Shown: positions 27,740-36,938, numbered from the stretch's first letter. The stretch is DNA of 64,000 nucleotides from Bosea sp. 29B (GCF_902506165.1 NZ_LR733817.1:5175625-5239624); one strand, 5' to 3'. A program made the numbers and translations. Notes: a model not told the origin generated them from the letters alone.

Positions 27740-28390
27740 CTAGGCCGCCTGGGAATAAGTCGCGCCAGCAGAAGCACGTGCTCCGAGCTGGTAGGTCTGG
27801 CCATAGGCCTCGGACGCGCCGCTGATCTCCGCCGGCGGCGGTGGCGGAGGCGGCCGATGCGAGGCGCGTTCTTCCATCTGCTTCTTGAAGTCGGCCATCT
27901 CCTCCTTGGAGATCTTGCCGTCCTTGTCCGCATCCATCGCGGCGAAGAGGCGGCTGAGCAGGCCGTTCGAGCTGTCTCCGTCCGGGGCGACCGCCTTCAG
28001 GAATTCGTCCTTGGCGACGCTGCCGTCTGAATCGGCATCGAGCTTGGCGAAGTAGTTCTTGTCCTCGCCATCCTTGGCGTCGGTCTTGCCCGTCGTCTTG
28101 GCGTTGGCCGTATCCGACTGGAGCATCAGCAGGAGTGCCTGCATCTGCTGGTCGGCCTTCTCCGCCTTCGCCTTGAAGGCGTCCGATTCCGCCTTGCTGA
28201 CCGAGCCGTCCTGGTCGGTGTCCATCGCCTTGAACAGTTTCTCTGTCTTGGCGCTGTCGGCGCCCTTCGGCGCGCCGGCGGAGAATTCGGCGAGGTTGAG
28301 CACCCCGTCGCTATTGCCGTCGAGCTTGTCGAAGCTCGGCTTTCCTGGCGGTGGCGGGCGAAAGCCCCCAGCGCCGCTGATACTCGTCAT
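27740..28390 (-). CDS. Four-EF-hand calcium-binding protein
   Basis: Acidic protein of 216 residues with four canonical 12-residue EF-hand loops: DGNSDGVLNLAE (24-35), DTDQDGSVSKAE (57-68), DADSDGSVAKDE (about 118-129) and DADKDGKISKEE (about 152-163). A proline-rich patch (RPPPPPPPAE) and a Gln/Tyr/Ala-rich tail follow. The ATG at 28390 has a strong CAGGAG site. No signal peptide or TM is evident; the N-terminus is MTSISGAGGFRPPPPG. It probably binds Ca2+ as a sensor or buffer, or is exported by a leaderless route. It stands alone, convergent with cysN and 105 nt from ridA. Confidence 0.9.
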   Translation of the reverse strand: MTSISGAGGFRPPPPGKPSFDKLDGNSDGVLNLAEFSAGAPKGADSAKTEKLFKAMDTDQDGSVSKAESDAFKAKAEKADQQMQALLLMLQSDTANAKTTGKTDAKDGEDKNYFAKLDADSDGSVAKDEFLKAVAPDGDSSNGLLSRLFAAMDADKDGKISKEEMADFKKQMEERASHRPPPPPPPAEISGASEAYGQTYQLGARASAGATYSQAA

Positions 28391-28495
28391 GCGATACTCC
28401 TGACGATTCACCGCCCGGATTAGCGGCGCGGTCGAGTATCGTGGCTAATTCTTGGTAAATTCCTAGCGCGCTGGAAACCACGCCGGAGCGGCCGC

Positions 28496-28927
28496 TCAGC
28501 CCGGCAGCACCGCCGTCGCCTCGATCTCGACCATCGCCTCGGGCTCGACCAGAGCGGCGACGGCGACCACCGCCATGGCCGGGAAATGCCGACCGAAATT
28601 GGCGCGATAGGCCGGGCCGAGCTCGGCCAGGCTGTTGCGATAGGCCTCGATGTCGGTGACGTACCAGGTCAGGCGTACGATGTCCTCGACCTTGCCGCCG
28701 CCGGCCTCGACCACCGCCTTGATGTTGGCGAGCGTCTGGCCGACCTGCGCGACGAAGCCCTTGGCGAAGACGCCTTGGACGTCCCAGCCGACGAGACCGC
28801 CGGTTACCAGCACCTTGCCTTCGGCGACCATGCCGTTGGCATAGCCGCGCGGCTGCGGCCAGCCTTCGGGCAGGACGGCGCGGGCGCGGCGCGAAGCGGA
28901 ATCGGAGGGCGGGATGCCGCTGGTCAT
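28496..28927 (-). CDS. RidA/YjgF-family protein in the aminobenzoate operon
   Basis: Rid-superfamily protein of 143 residues, a small trimeric fold that often hydrolyses enamine/imine intermediates. Family features are VLVTGGLVGWDVQG, the QVGQTLANIKAVVEAGGG helix and a C-terminal MVEIEATAV strand. The Arg that binds substrate carboxylate in archetypal RidA (in VARLP) appears to be Ala (VAALVEP), so it is probably a Rid subgroup without that residue. The ATG at 28927 was chosen; the next upstream candidate is only a TTG. It starts 25 nt after the ligase stop and is the last gene of the operon, which suggests action on an amino-bearing pathway intermediate. Confidence 0.85.
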   Translation of the reverse strand: MTSGIPPSDSASRRARAVLPEGWPQPRGYANGMVAEGKVLVTGGLVGWDVQGVFAKGFVAQVGQTLANIKAVVEAGGGKVEDIVRLTWYVTDIEAYRNSLAELGPAYRANFGRHFPAMAVVAVAALVEPEAMVEIEATAVLPG

Positions 28928-28952
28928 GGGCGTGGTCTTTCTCAAATGATGA

Positions 28953-30596
28953 TCAGGAAGCCGAGGCTTCCTGGCGCGCGATCTCGCGCAGGGCGAAACG
29001 CTGCAGCTTCCCGGTAGAGGTCTTGGGCAGGGTTGTCACGAAGGCGATGGCGCGTGGGTACTTGTAGGGCGCGATCGATGCCTTGACATGGTCCTGCAGC
29101 GCCTTGGCCAGCGCGGCATCGCCAGTGAAGCCCTCGCGCAGCAATACGTAGGCCTTCACGATCTGGCCGCGTTCGGGGCAGGGCGCACCAACGACGCCGC
29201 ATTCGGCCACCGCCGCATGCGTCAGCAGGCAGGCCTCGACCTCCGGCCCGGCGATGTTGTAGCCGGCTGAGATGATCATGTCGTCGGAGCGGGCCTGATA
29301 CCAGAAATAGCCGTCGGCATCGCGCAGATAGGTGTCGCCGGTGACGTTCCAGCCGTCGAGGATGTATTTGGCCTGCCGCGGGTCGGCGAGGTAGCGGCAG
29401 CCGGTCGGGCCGCGCACGGCGAGGCGCCCCGGCGTGCCGTCAGGCACCTCCTTGCCGTCCTCGTCGACGATCTTCGCCTCGTAGCCGGGCACCGGCAGGC
29501 CGGTCGAGCCCGGCCGGATCCTGTCGCGCGGCGCGCCGATGAAGATGTGCAGCATCTCGGTCGCCCCGATGCCGTCCATCAATGGCAGCCCGGTCGCTTG
29601 CTGCCAGGCATCGAAGGTCGCCTTCGGCAAGGCCTCGCCGGCCGAGACGCAGATGCGCAGCGATGACAGGTCACGCTCGCCGAGCTTGCCGAGCATGGCG
29701 CGATAGGCGGTGGGCGCGGTGAAGCAGACCGTCGCCCGGTAGCGCTCGATCGCCTCGGCCAGATCGGCCGGCGCGACCTTGGCCGGCAGGATGCAGGCGG
29801 CGCAGATCCGCAAGGGGAAGAGCACGATGCCGCCGAGCCCGAAGGTGAAGGCGAGCGGTGGCGAGCCGATGAAGCGGTCGTCCGGAGCAGCCTGCAGCAC
29901 GCGTGCGCCATAGGCGTCGCAGATCGCCAGCAGGTCGCGCTGGAAATGCATCGTGCCTTTGGGCTCGCCGGTCGTGCCCGAGGTGAAGGCGATCAGGCAG
30001 ACATCGTCCTGCGCCGTGTCAGCCGGCTCGAAGACTTCGTAGCCGGCTTTGCCCATGAGGCCTTCGAGTACACCATCGCCCCATGTGACGATGGTCGAGA
30101 GTTCCGGCGCAAGCTGTTGTGCGGCCTTGAGTTCATCGACCAGCGTCACGTCGCAGAGCGCCAGCCCGATCTTCGCCTTGCGGATCGGATAGGCGAGCTC
30201 GCCGGCGCGGAGCATCGGCATGGTCGCGACCACGACGCCGCCGGCCTTCAGCACCGCAAAATAGGTCGCGACCATCATCGGCGTGTTGGCGGCGCGCAGC
30301 AGCACCCGATTGCCGGGCACCATGGCCAGATCACGGGTGAGCACGTTGGCGATGCGGTTCACGATTTCGGCGAGCGCCTGATAGCTCCAGGTCTCGCTCG
30401 GGCCGATCACCGCATCGCGAGCACCACGCCCTTCGGCGACATGGCGATCGACGAATTCGGTGACGACGTTCAGTCGCTCCGGATAGCTCAGCCCGGCGGC
30501 TGCAAGGTCGAGGCGCGGCCAGCTCGCGCGCGGCGGCAGGTTTTCCCGCGCGAAGGAGTCCACATGTCCCGACCGCATGAGATCTGCGGTACCCAT
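28953..30596 (-). CDS. 2-aminobenzoate (anthranilate)-CoA ligase, predicted
   Basis: ANL-superfamily acyl-CoA synthetase of 547 residues: aromatic acid plus ATP plus CoA gives aryl-CoA. The AMP-binding loop AFTSGTTGEPKGT is near residues 203-215, the YQARSDDMIISAGYNIAGPEVE region is intact, and the catalytic Lys lies in PKTSTGKLQRF near residue 527. Substrate cannot be read directly, but it belongs to the benzoate/2-aminobenzoate ligase type and shares an island with the fused 2-aminobenzoyl-CoA monooxygenase/reductase. The ATG at 30596 has GGGGAA upstream; an ATG 18 nt later is possible. It lies 76 nt after the acyl-CoA dehydrogenase gene. Benzoate or salicylate are alternative substrates. 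Confidence 0.88.
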   Translation of the reverse strand: MGTADLMRSGHVDSFARENLPPRASWPRLDLAAAGLSYPERLNVVTEFVDRHVAEGRGARDAVIGPSETWSYQALAEIVNRIANVLTRDLAMVPGNRVLLRAANTPMMVATYFAVLKAGGVVVATMPMLRAGELAYPIRKAKIGLALCDVTLVDELKAAQQLAPELSTIVTWGDGVLEGLMGKAGYEVFEPADTAQDDVCLIAFTSGTTGEPKGTMHFQRDLLAICDAYGARVLQAAPDDRFIGSPPLAFTFGLGGIVLFPLRICAACILPAKVAPADLAEAIERYRATVCFTAPTAYRAMLGKLGERDLSSLRICVSAGEALPKATFDAWQQATGLPLMDGIGATEMLHIFIGAPRDRIRPGSTGLPVPGYEAKIVDEDGKEVPDGTPGRLAVRGPTGCRYLADPRQAKYILDGWNVTGDTYLRDADGYFWYQARSDDMIISAGYNIAGPEVEACLLTHAAVAECGVVGAPCPERGQIVKAYVLLREGFTGDAALAKALQDHVKASIAPYKYPRAIAFVTTLPKTSTGKLQRFALREIARQEASAS

Positions 30597-30672
30597 CTCG
30601 TTCCCCTGGTCTATTTTTCGAGCATGGTCCTGTCGCAAAGCCGGCTCCCCCGTTTGCGGACGATGCTCGCGC

Positions 30673-31848
30673 CTATTTCAGCAGGTCGCGCGCGATCACG
30701 ACCTTCTGCACCTCGCTGGCGCCCTCGTAGATCCTGAGCGCCCTGATCTCGCGGTAGAGTTCCTCGACCTTGACCCCGCGGGTGACGCCGAGCCCGCCAT
30801 GGATTTGCACGGCGCGGTCGATCACCTTCTGGGCGTTCTCGGTCGCGACCAGCTTGGCCAGCGCCGCCTCGCGGGTGACGCGGGCCGCGCCCCGGTCCTT
30901 GGTCCAGGCGGCGCGGTAGACGAGGAGGGCGGCAGCATCGACCTCGGTCGCGCTGTCGGCGATCGCCGCCTGCGAAAGCTGGAGGTCGCCGAGCGTGCCG
31001 CCGAAGAGCTTGCGGTTCTTCGCGTGCGAGACCGTCTCGTGCAACGCGCGGCGCGCGAAGCCGAGCGCCGCGGCGCCGACCGTCGAGCGAAAGATGTCGA
31101 GCGTCGCCATCGCGACCTTGAAGCCGTCGCCGGGACCGCCGATGCGATTCGCGACGGGGATGCGGCAGCCGTCGAAACGCAGGGTCGCGAGCGGATGCGG
31201 CGCGATCACGTCGATGCGCTCGGCGATCGAGAGGCCGGGCGTATCGGCCTCGACCAGATAGGCCGAGAGGCCGCGCGCGCCCGGCGCCTCGCCGGAGCGG
31301 GCGAAGACGACGTAATGGTCGGCGATGCCGCCATTCGAGATCCAGGTCTTCTCGCCGTCGATCCGGACATGCGTATTGCCGTCCGGCGTCGCCGTGGTCG
31401 CCAGGGCAGCGACGTCGGAGCCGGCTTCCTTCTCGGAGAGGGCAAAGGCGGCGATCCTGTCGCCGCGCGCCACAGCCGGGAGGATGCGCGCCTTCATCTC
31501 GGGCGAGCCGGCGACGCTGATCGAGCCGGTGCCGAGCCCCTGCATGGCAAAGGCGAAGTCGGCGAGTCCGTCGCGGGCAGCGAGGATCTCGCGGGCGAGG
31601 CAGAGCGTGCGCACATCGAGCGCGGCATGCAGACCGCCATATTCGGCGGGCACAGCCGCCCTGAGGAAACCAGCCTCGCCCAGCGCCTTCACCCGGGCGC
31701 GGCAGGCCTCGTCGACATCGTCATGCGGCAGGCCGGGCAAGGTGGCGTCGGCCCAGGTGGAGAGCTGCTGCGCGAAGTCGCGGTGATGCGCCTCGAAGAA
31801 CGGCCAGTCGAGCGTGTCGCCAAGGATGCCGATGCCGAGCGAAGCCAT
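30673..31848 (-). CDS. Acyl-CoA dehydrogenase of the aromatic-CoA operon
   Basis: FAD-dependent acyl-CoA dehydrogenase of 391 residues that introduces a double bond in a CoA-thioester intermediate. The FAD/substrate motif [18 protein letters not shown] is near residue 145, KTWISNG near 175, and the catalytic Glu is in [11 protein letters not shown] near residue 378. In this setting it should act on a ring-reduced or ring-opened acyl-CoA product. The gene starts one base after the enoyl-CoA hydratase stop, so translation is coupled. No truncation is visible. Confidence 0.93.
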   Translation of the reverse strand: MASLGIGILGDTLDWPFFEAHHRDFAQQLSTWADATLPGLPHDDVDEACRARVKALGEAGFLRAAVPAEYGGLHAALDVRTLCLAREILAARDGLADFAFAMQGLGTGSISVAGSPEMKARILPAVARGDRIAAFALSEKEAGSDVAALATTATPDGNTHVRIDGEKTWISNGGIADHYVVFARSGEAPGARGLSAYLVEADTPGLSIAERIDVIAPHPLATLRFDGCRIPVANRIGGPGDGFKVAMATLDIFRSTVGAAALGFARRALHETVSHAKNRKLFGGTLGDLQLSQAAIADSATEVDAAALLVYRAAWTKDRGAARVTREAALAKLVATENAQKVIDRAVQIHGGLGVTRGVKVEELYREIRALRIYEGASEVQKVVIARDLLK

Positions 31849-31849
31849 C

Positions 31850-32683
31850 TCAGTTGCCCTCGAACACCGGTTTCCGCTTCTCGGCGAAGGCGTGATAGGC
31901 GCGGGCGAAATCCTCGGTCTGCATGCACAGCGCCTGCGCCACCGCTTCCGCCTCGATCGCGGACTCGACCGACATCGCCCATTCCATCTCGAGCATGCGC
32001 TTGGTCATGGCGTTGGCGAACGTCGGCCCGTCGGCGAGCTCGGCGGCGAGCGCCTGCGCCTCAGCGAGGACGGAATCGCGCGCGATCAGCCGGTTGAGGA
32101 AGCCCCAGCGCTCGGCTTCCTCGCCCCTGAGCACCCGGCCGGTATAGAGCAGCTCGGCGGCGCGGCCCTGGCCGATGATGCGCGGCAGCATTGCGCAGGC
32201 GCCCATGTCACAGCCGGCGAGGCCGACACGGTTGAACAGGAAGGCGATCTTGGTCTCGGCCGTTCCGAGGCGCAGGTCCGAGGCCATGGCGATGATCGCG
32301 CCGGCACCGGCGCAGATGCCGTCGATCGCGGCGACGATGGGTTGCGGGCAGGCGCGCATCGTCTTGACCAGCTCGCCGGTCATCCGGGTGAACTTGAGCA
32401 GGTCCTTGGTGTCCATCGCGACCAGCGGCCCGATGATCTCGAAGACGTCGCCGCCCGAGGAGAAGTTGCCGCCGGCGCCGGTGACCACGATCGCCTTGAC
32501 CGCTTCCTCCTTCTGCGCCGCCAGGAAGAAATCGGTCAGCTCGCGATAGCTCTCGAACGTCAGCGGGTTCTTCTTCTCCGGCCGGTTCAGCGTCACGGTC
32601 GCGACCTTGCCGGCGATCGAGAGCTGGAAATGCTGCGGCGTGAAGCCGGAGAGCGGCAGGGTGACAGGGTTGGCGCTGGTCAT
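31850..32683 (-). CDS. Enoyl-CoA hydratase/isomerase family protein
   Basis: Crotonase-fold protein of 277 residues. The two oxyanion-hole regions are visible: [13 protein letters not shown] (about 72-84) and [20 protein letters not shown] (about 121-140). The segment that holds catalytic Glu in classic hydratases reads [14 protein letters not shown] here, so one canonical acid is replaced and the reaction may be a C-C hydrolysis or isomerisation rather than simple hydration. The start overlaps the MarR gene stop by 4 nt (ATGA). It should act on a cyclic or ring-opened CoA ester in the pathway. Confidence 0.9.
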   Translation of the reverse strand: MTSANPVTLPLSGFTPQHFQLSIAGKVATVTLNRPEKKNPLTFESYRELTDFFLAAQKEEAVKAIVVTGAGGNFSSGGDVFEIIGPLVAMDTKDLLKFTRMTGELVKTMRACPQPIVAAIDGICAGAGAIIAMASDLRLGTAETKIAFLFNRVGLAGCDMGACAMLPRIIGQGRAAELLYTGRVLRGEEAERWGFLNRLIARDSVLAEAQALAAELADGPTFANAMTKRMLEMEWAMSVESAIEAEAVAQALCMQTEDFARAYHAFAEKRKPVFEGN

Positions 32684-33225
32684 TCGTTCTCTCCCGCCGT
32701 GGACGGCGTGCCGTTCTGGCGATTGCTGATGGCCTGGTGCAGCGAGGTCTTGACCCCACCGAGCAGGCGGAAGAGCTGGCCGATCTCGGCCGGCCCGAGG
32801 CCGGCGAAGAGCTCGGCGATCCAGTCCTCATGGCGCTCGGCCATCGCCTTGAAGGCGCGCCGGCCCTGGGCGGTCAGCGTCAGCACCTGGACGCGCCGGT
32901 CCTGCGCCGCCGGGCGCTTGTCGACCAGCCCGTCGGTGAGCAGGCCGGCGACGACGGCGGTGACATTGCCGTTCGAGACCATCAGCCGCTGCGAGACCTC
33001 GCCGACGGTCATGCCTGTCGTCGATTTTTCGAGCTGCGCCATCAGGTCGAAGCGCGGCAGCGTCGTCTTGAACTCCTCGCGAAGGCGAGTGCGAATCTCG
33101 CTCTCGATCAGGGTCGAGCACGTCAGCATCCGCAGCCAGAGCCTAAGCTCATCCTTGTGGTCGCCGGGGCGTTCGCTGGCTTTGGTCTCGCGATCGAGCA
33201 GGGGGGCGTTGGACGGGATCTCCAT
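32680..33225 (-). CDS. MarR-family transcriptional regulator of the aromatic-CoA operon
   Basis: Winged-helix regulator of 181 residues. The DNA-binding helix region is [29 protein letters not shown] (about 73-101) and the wing is [19 protein letters not shown]. Dimerisation helices flank it. MarR proteins in such operons usually repress in the absence of an aryl-CoA or aromatic ligand. It is second in the operon, 2 nt after the SDR stop and overlapping the hydratase start, so it would be autoregulated. Candidate operators are the paired elements at 34018-34039 and 34177-34198. Confidence 0.92.
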   Translation of the reverse strand: MEIPSNAPLLDRETKASERPGDHKDELRLWLRMLTCSTLIESEIRTRLREEFKTTLPRFDLMAQLEKSTTGMTVGEVSQRLMVSNGNVTAVVAGLLTDGLVDKRPAAQDRRVQVLTLTAQGRRAFKAMAERHEDWIAELFAGLGPAEIGQLFRLLGGVKTSLHQAISNRQNGTPSTAGENE

Positions 33226-33227
33226 GG

Positions 33228-33989
33228 TCAGAACTCCCCGCCATTGATCAGGATGGATTGCCCGGTGATGCCGCGGCTTTGTGGGCCGCAGAGATTGAGG
33301 ACGGCGGCCGCGACTTCCTCCGGCGTGATCAGCCGATGTTGCGGATTGTCCTTGGTCAGCTCGGCCAGCGCCTCGTCACGGCTCTTGCCGGTCTTGGCGA
33401 CGATCGTGCTCAGGCTGCCGGCGACCATGTCGGTGTCGGTATAGCCGGGGCAGACGGCGTTGACGGTGACGCCGCTGCGCGCGGTCTCAAGCGCCAGCGA
33501 GCGCACAAGGCCGACCACCGCATGCTTGGCCGCGACATAGGCCGAGACATAAGCATAGCCGCGATGCCCCGCGGTCGAGGCGATCGCGATCAGCCGGCCG
33601 GAGCGACGCTGGGTCATGGCGGGCAGGGCCGGCCGGAAGCAATTGACCGTGCCGATCAGGTTGATCTCGACCATGCGCCGGAACAGCTGCGTATCGCTGC
33701 GCTGGAAGCTCGCGCTCTCGGCTGCGCCGGCATTGGCGACGACGATGTCGAAAGGCTGCCCTGCCGCGAGCCCAGCCATCGCCTCGCTCACGGCGCTCTC
33801 ATTGGTCACGTCGACGGAATGGGCGGCATCTGCCGCGCCGTCGAGCACAGCCTGTTGCAGGATGTCGTCATTGCGGCCGATGATCGAGACGCGGGCGCCG
33901 GCCTGGCGCAGGGTGGAGGCGATGGCGCGGCCGATGCCGCGTCCGCCGCCGCTCACCAGGGCATGCTGTCCCGCCAGAGCCGATGCCAT
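33228..33989 (-). CDS. Short-chain dehydrogenase/reductase (SDR), first gene of the operon
   Basis: NAD(P)-dependent oxidoreductase of 253 residues. The cofactor motif SGGGRGIGRA is near residue 13, NAG near 86, the catalytic Ser is in IAIASTAG, and Tyr/Lys are in YVAAK. It resembles 3-hydroxyacyl-CoA or 3-oxoacyl reductase types, fitting a beta-oxidation-like step on the CoA-bound ring product. The ATG at 33989 has GGGAG 8 nt upstream; a GTG at 33998 would sit on the ribosome site and was rejected. The promoter region it shares with the divergent monooxygenase carries two near-identical elements. Confidence 0.91.
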   Translation of the reverse strand: MASALAGQHALVSGGGRGIGRAIASTLRQAGARVSIIGRNDDILQQAVLDGAADAAHSVDVTNESAVSEAMAGLAAGQPFDIVVANAGAAESASFQRSDTQLFRRMVEINLIGTVNCFRPALPAMTQRRSGRLIAIASTAGHRGYAYVSAYVAAKHAVVGLVRSLALETARSGVTVNAVCPGYTDTDMVAGSLSTIVAKTGKSRDEALAELTKDNPQHRLITPEEVAAAVLNLCGPQSRGITGQSILINGGEF

Positions 33990-34017
33990 GCCGTTCACTC
34001 CCTCTTGTCAGTCAATA

Positions 34018-34039
34018 TATTTTAGGTCTGAAACATTTT
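34018..34039. promoter_or_regulatory. Candidate MarR operator 1 (upstream of the SDR operon)
   Basis: A 22-nt AT-rich element with TATTTTAGGT at its left end and AAACATTTT at its right. It matches the element at 34177-34198 at 17 of 22 positions. It lies 29 nt upstream of the SDR start codon, where a repressor would block the minus-strand promoter. Its AT content stands out from the GC-rich surroundings. The assignment to the MarR protein is inference. Confidence 0.6.
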
Positions 34040-34176
34040 GCAAGAGGGAGAGTGAGATATGGGCATGAGCACAAATATCGTCGATATGACAACAGATTAT
34101 ACGGCTTTTGGGTTGACTCGACCGGCCTGTGTCGTGGTCGGTAATGTGGCCGATCAGTCAGGGCTTGAGCCAAAAT

Positions 34177-34198
34177 TATTTTAGGTTTAAAATGATTT
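34177..34198. promoter_or_regulatory. Candidate MarR operator 2 (upstream of the fused monooxygenase)
   Basis: Second copy of the element, with a clear dyad ATTTTA-GGTT-TAAAAT at 34178-34193. It ends 20 nt before the monooxygenase ATG, mirroring the position of copy 1 relative to the SDR gene. The two copies are about 160 nt apart, so each divergent promoter has its own site. Confidence 0.6.
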
Positions 34199-34218
34199 CG
34201 TGAGCTAGGGAGAGCGTC

Positions 34219-36570
34219 ATGCGCATTGCGGTGGTGGGCGGCGGGCCGGCAGGTCTCTATTACGCGCTGCTGATGAAGCGGGACTGGCCGGCGCTCGACG
34301 TGACCGTCTTCGAGCGCAACCGCCCCGACGACACCTTCGGCTTCGGCGTCGTCTTCTCCGACCAGACGCTCGACCTGTTCAAGGCGGCCGACCTGCCGAG
34401 CTATGAGGCGATCGTCCGCAGCTTCGCCTATTGGGACGATATCGAGATCCATTTCAAAGGCACGGTGCGTCGCGTGCCCGGCAACGGCTTCTGCGGCTGC
34501 TCGCGCCGCACACTCCTGACGCTGCTGCAGGAACGGGCGCGTCAGGTCGGCGTCAAGCTGGTCTTCTCGCAGGAGATCGAGGATGTCGCCGCGCTCAAGC
34601 GCGATTACGACCTCGTCGTCGCCGCCGACGGCATCAACAGCCGCATCCGCGAAGGAGACCGCAAGCGCTTCGCACCTGAGGTTGACCTCAGGCCGAACCG
34701 CTTCGTCTGGATGGGCTCGACCCGGCCTTTCGACGCCTTCACCTTCTTCTTCAAGCAGACCGAGCACGGCGTCTTCATCGCCCATTGCTACCAGTACGAG
34801 CCGGGGCAATCGACCTGGGTGCTGGAGACCGACCCCGAGACCTTCGCCCGCGCCGGGCTGGACGGCCTCGATGAGGCCGCCACGGCCGCTTACCTCGAAC
34901 AGGTCTTCGCCGAGGAATTGCAGGGCCACCGGCTGATCACCAACCGCTCGCTCTGGCGGCAGTTCCCGATGATCCGCTGCAGCAACTGGGTGGTCGACAA
35001 TGTCGTTCTGCTCGGCGACGCCAAGGCGACGGCGCATTTCTCGATCGGCTCCGGCACCAAGCTCGCCATGGAGGATTCGATCGCGCTGCATCGCGCCTTC
35101 CATCGGGCCGGGCTCGACGTCAAGGCGGCGCTCGCCGGTTTCGAGACCGGGCGGCGCGAGGAGGTTGAGAAGACCCAGCACGCCGCCGACGTCTCGCTGG
35201 TCTGGTTCGAGCAGCTCAAGCGCTTCTGGGATTTCGAGCCGCTGCGCTTCGCCTTCGGCCTTATGACGCGCTCCAAGGCGATCACCTACGACAACCTTGC
35301 CCTGCGCGCGCCGGACTTCGTCGCGGCGATCGACAGGCTGGTTGCCGACGATCTCGGCGCCGACCAGGCGACGCGCCGCGACGGCACGCCGGTGCCGCCG
35401 GCTTTCCAGCCCTTCTCCCTGCGCGAGATGAAGGTGGCGAACCGCTTCGTCGTCTCGCCGATGTGCCAGTATTCCGCGCAGGATGGCCTGCCGGGCGACT
35501 GGCACCTGATGCATTACGGCGCGCGCGCCATCGGCGGGGCAGGGCTCGTCTTCACCGAGATGACCTGCGTTGCCGCCGACGCCCGCATCACCCCCGGCTG
35601 CACCGGCCTCTACAATGACGAGCAGGAAGCGGCCTGGACGCGCATCGTCGACTTCGTCCACGGCAACTCGGCGGCGAAGATCTGCCTGCAGCTCGGCCAT
35701 GCGGGGCGCAAGGGCGCGAGCAAGCTGATGTGGGACGGCATGGACCGCCCGCTCGCCGAGGGCGCCTGGCCGATCGTCTCGGCCTCGCCCTTGCCGTACT
35801 ATCCGGAGAGCCAGGTGCCGCGCGAACTGACCCGCCTCGACATGGACCGGGTGAAGGCGGATTTCGTCGCGTCAGCGGAGCGCGGCCTGCGCGCCGGCTT
35901 CGACATGCTCGAACTGCACTGCGCCCATGGCTACCTGCTCGCGAGCTTCCTCTCGCCGCTGACCAACCAGCGCAGCGACGCGTATGGCGGCTCGCTCGAA
36001 AACCGCCTGCGCTTCCCGCTGGAAGTCTTTGCCGCGCTTCGCGAATTCTGGCCGGCGGATAAGCCGGTGTCGGTGCGCATCTCGGCGACCGATTGGCAGG
36101 AGGGCGGCATCAGCGCCGAGGATTCGGTTGCGATCTCCGAGGCTTTCGCTGAGGCCGGCTGCGACCTCGTCGACGTCTCGACCGGGCAGACCACGCCCCG
36201 GGCGCGGCCGCTCTATGGCCGCATGTTCCAGACCCCGTTCGCCGACCGCATCCGCAACGAGGCCGGCGTCGCGACCATGTGCGTCGGCGCCATCACCACG
36301 GCCGACCAGGCCAACACCATCGTCGCCGCCGGCCGCGCCGACCTCGTCGCGCTCGGCAGGCCGCATCTGGCCGACCCGTCCTTCGTGCTCAGGGCCGCCG
36401 CCTGGTACGGGGCGGATGTCGCCCAGCCGGTGCAATACCAGCCCGGCAAGGACCAGCTCATGCGCAACACGCCCCGCGAGCGCGAGGAGCTCCAGGACCT
36501 CAAGCTCAAGGCCAAGCCGAGCCGGCATGGCGGTGAGCTGGTGGCTCCGATTGCGCGGGCGGCAGAGTAG
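34219..36570 (+). CDS. Fused FAD monooxygenase / OYE-type reductase (2-aminobenzoyl-CoA monooxygenase/reductase type)
   Basis: Bifunctional flavoenzyme of 783 residues. The N-terminal half (about 1-380) is a class A flavoprotein monooxygenase with the FAD motif GGGPAG at 7-12 and the second FAD motif near [19 protein letters not shown]. The C-terminal half (about 395-760) is an Old Yellow Enzyme-like NADH:flavin oxidoreductase ([45 protein letters not shown]). This fusion is the architecture of 2-aminobenzoyl-CoA monooxygenase/reductase, which hydroxylates and then reduces the ring. Database names often read salicylyl-CoA 5-hydroxylase/oxidoreductase, a real alternative. ATG has AGGGAGAG upstream. 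It diverges from the SDR operon. Confidence 0.93.
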   Translation: MRIAVVGGGPAGLYYALLMKRDWPALDVTVFERNRPDDTFGFGVVFSDQTLDLFKAADLPSYEAIVRSFAYWDDIEIHFKGTVRRVPGNGFCGCSRRTLLTLLQERARQVGVKLVFSQEIEDVAALKRDYDLVVAADGINSRIREGDRKRFAPEVDLRPNRFVWMGSTRPFDAFTFFFKQTEHGVFIAHCYQYEPGQSTWVLETDPETFARAGLDGLDEAATAAYLEQVFAEELQGHRLITNRSLWRQFPMIRCSNWVVDNVVLLGDAKATAHFSIGSGTKLAMEDSIALHRAFHRAGLDVKAALAGFETGRREEVEKTQHAADVSLVWFEQLKRFWDFEPLRFAFGLMTRSKAITYDNLALRAPDFVAAIDRLVADDLGADQATRRDGTPVPPAFQPFSLREMKVANRFVVSPMCQYSAQDGLPGDWHLMHYGARAIGGAGLVFTEMTCVAADARITPGCTGLYNDEQEAAWTRIVDFVHGNSAAKICLQLGHAGRKGASKLMWDGMDRPLAEGAWPIVSASPLPYYPESQVPRELTRLDMDRVKADFVASAERGLRAGFDMLELHCAHGYLLASFLSPLTNQRSDAYGGSLENRLRFPLEVFAALREFWPADKPVSVRISATDWQEGGISAEDSVAISEAFAEAGCDLVDVSTGQTTPRARPLYGRMFQTPFADRIRNEAGVATMCVGAITTADQANTIVAAGRADLVALGRPHLADPSFVLRAAAWYGADVAQPVQYQPGKDQLMRNTPREREELQDLKLKAKPSRHGGELVAPIARAAE

Positions 36571-36635
36571 GTGGAACCTGATCGCGCCATGGCGGGTTGA
36601 TCTCCGAACTCATTGATCAGGTTCGGAGATTCGCC

Positions 36636-36938
36636 ATGATTGCCAGGCCGACGATGCTCGCCTTGCTGACGACGGCCGTGCTCACTGTAGCCGCTGCCGC
36701 GCAGACACCGCAGACCAGCAAGACGCCCGACAATTCCGGTGTCGGACCCAACACCACGCATCCGAGCCAGGTCGACAAGGGCCAGAACATGATCCTGCCT
36801 TCGGCGGGACAGGCCGGGCAGTCGGCCGCGCCGACCATGGTCTACGACTGCAAGAACAAGCCACAGGATTGCACCACGCCGCCGTCACCGGGTGACAAGA
36901 GCAGCATGCCCAAGCAATCGTCGCCGACGACGAAATAA
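36636..36938 (+). CDS. Small predicted exported protein, unknown function
   Basis: Protein of 100 residues with a signal peptide of about 23 residues (MLALLTTAVLTVAAAAQT). The mature part is Pro/Ser/Thr/Gln-rich and low in complexity (QTSKTPDNSGVGPNTTHPS, DKSSMPKQSSPTTK), with two cysteines in the CKNKPQDC pair that could form a disulfide. The ATG at 36636 has CGGAGA upstream; the frame is also open from 36597, but that would bury the signal peptide. Likely periplasmic; no family recognised. Confidence 0.75.
   Translation: MIARPTMLALLTTAVLTVAAAAQTPQTSKTPDNSGVGPNTTHPSQVDKGQNMILPSAGQAGQSAAPTMVYDCKNKPQDCTTPPSPGDKSSMPKQSSPTTK

Noticed and set aside
34219-36570. Salicylyl-CoA 5-hydroxylase assignment for the fused flavoenzyme
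   Set aside because: Kept as an alternative, but the fused OYE-like reductase, the ligase type and the Rid gene fit 2-aminobenzoyl-CoA better, and no gentisate pathway genes are present.
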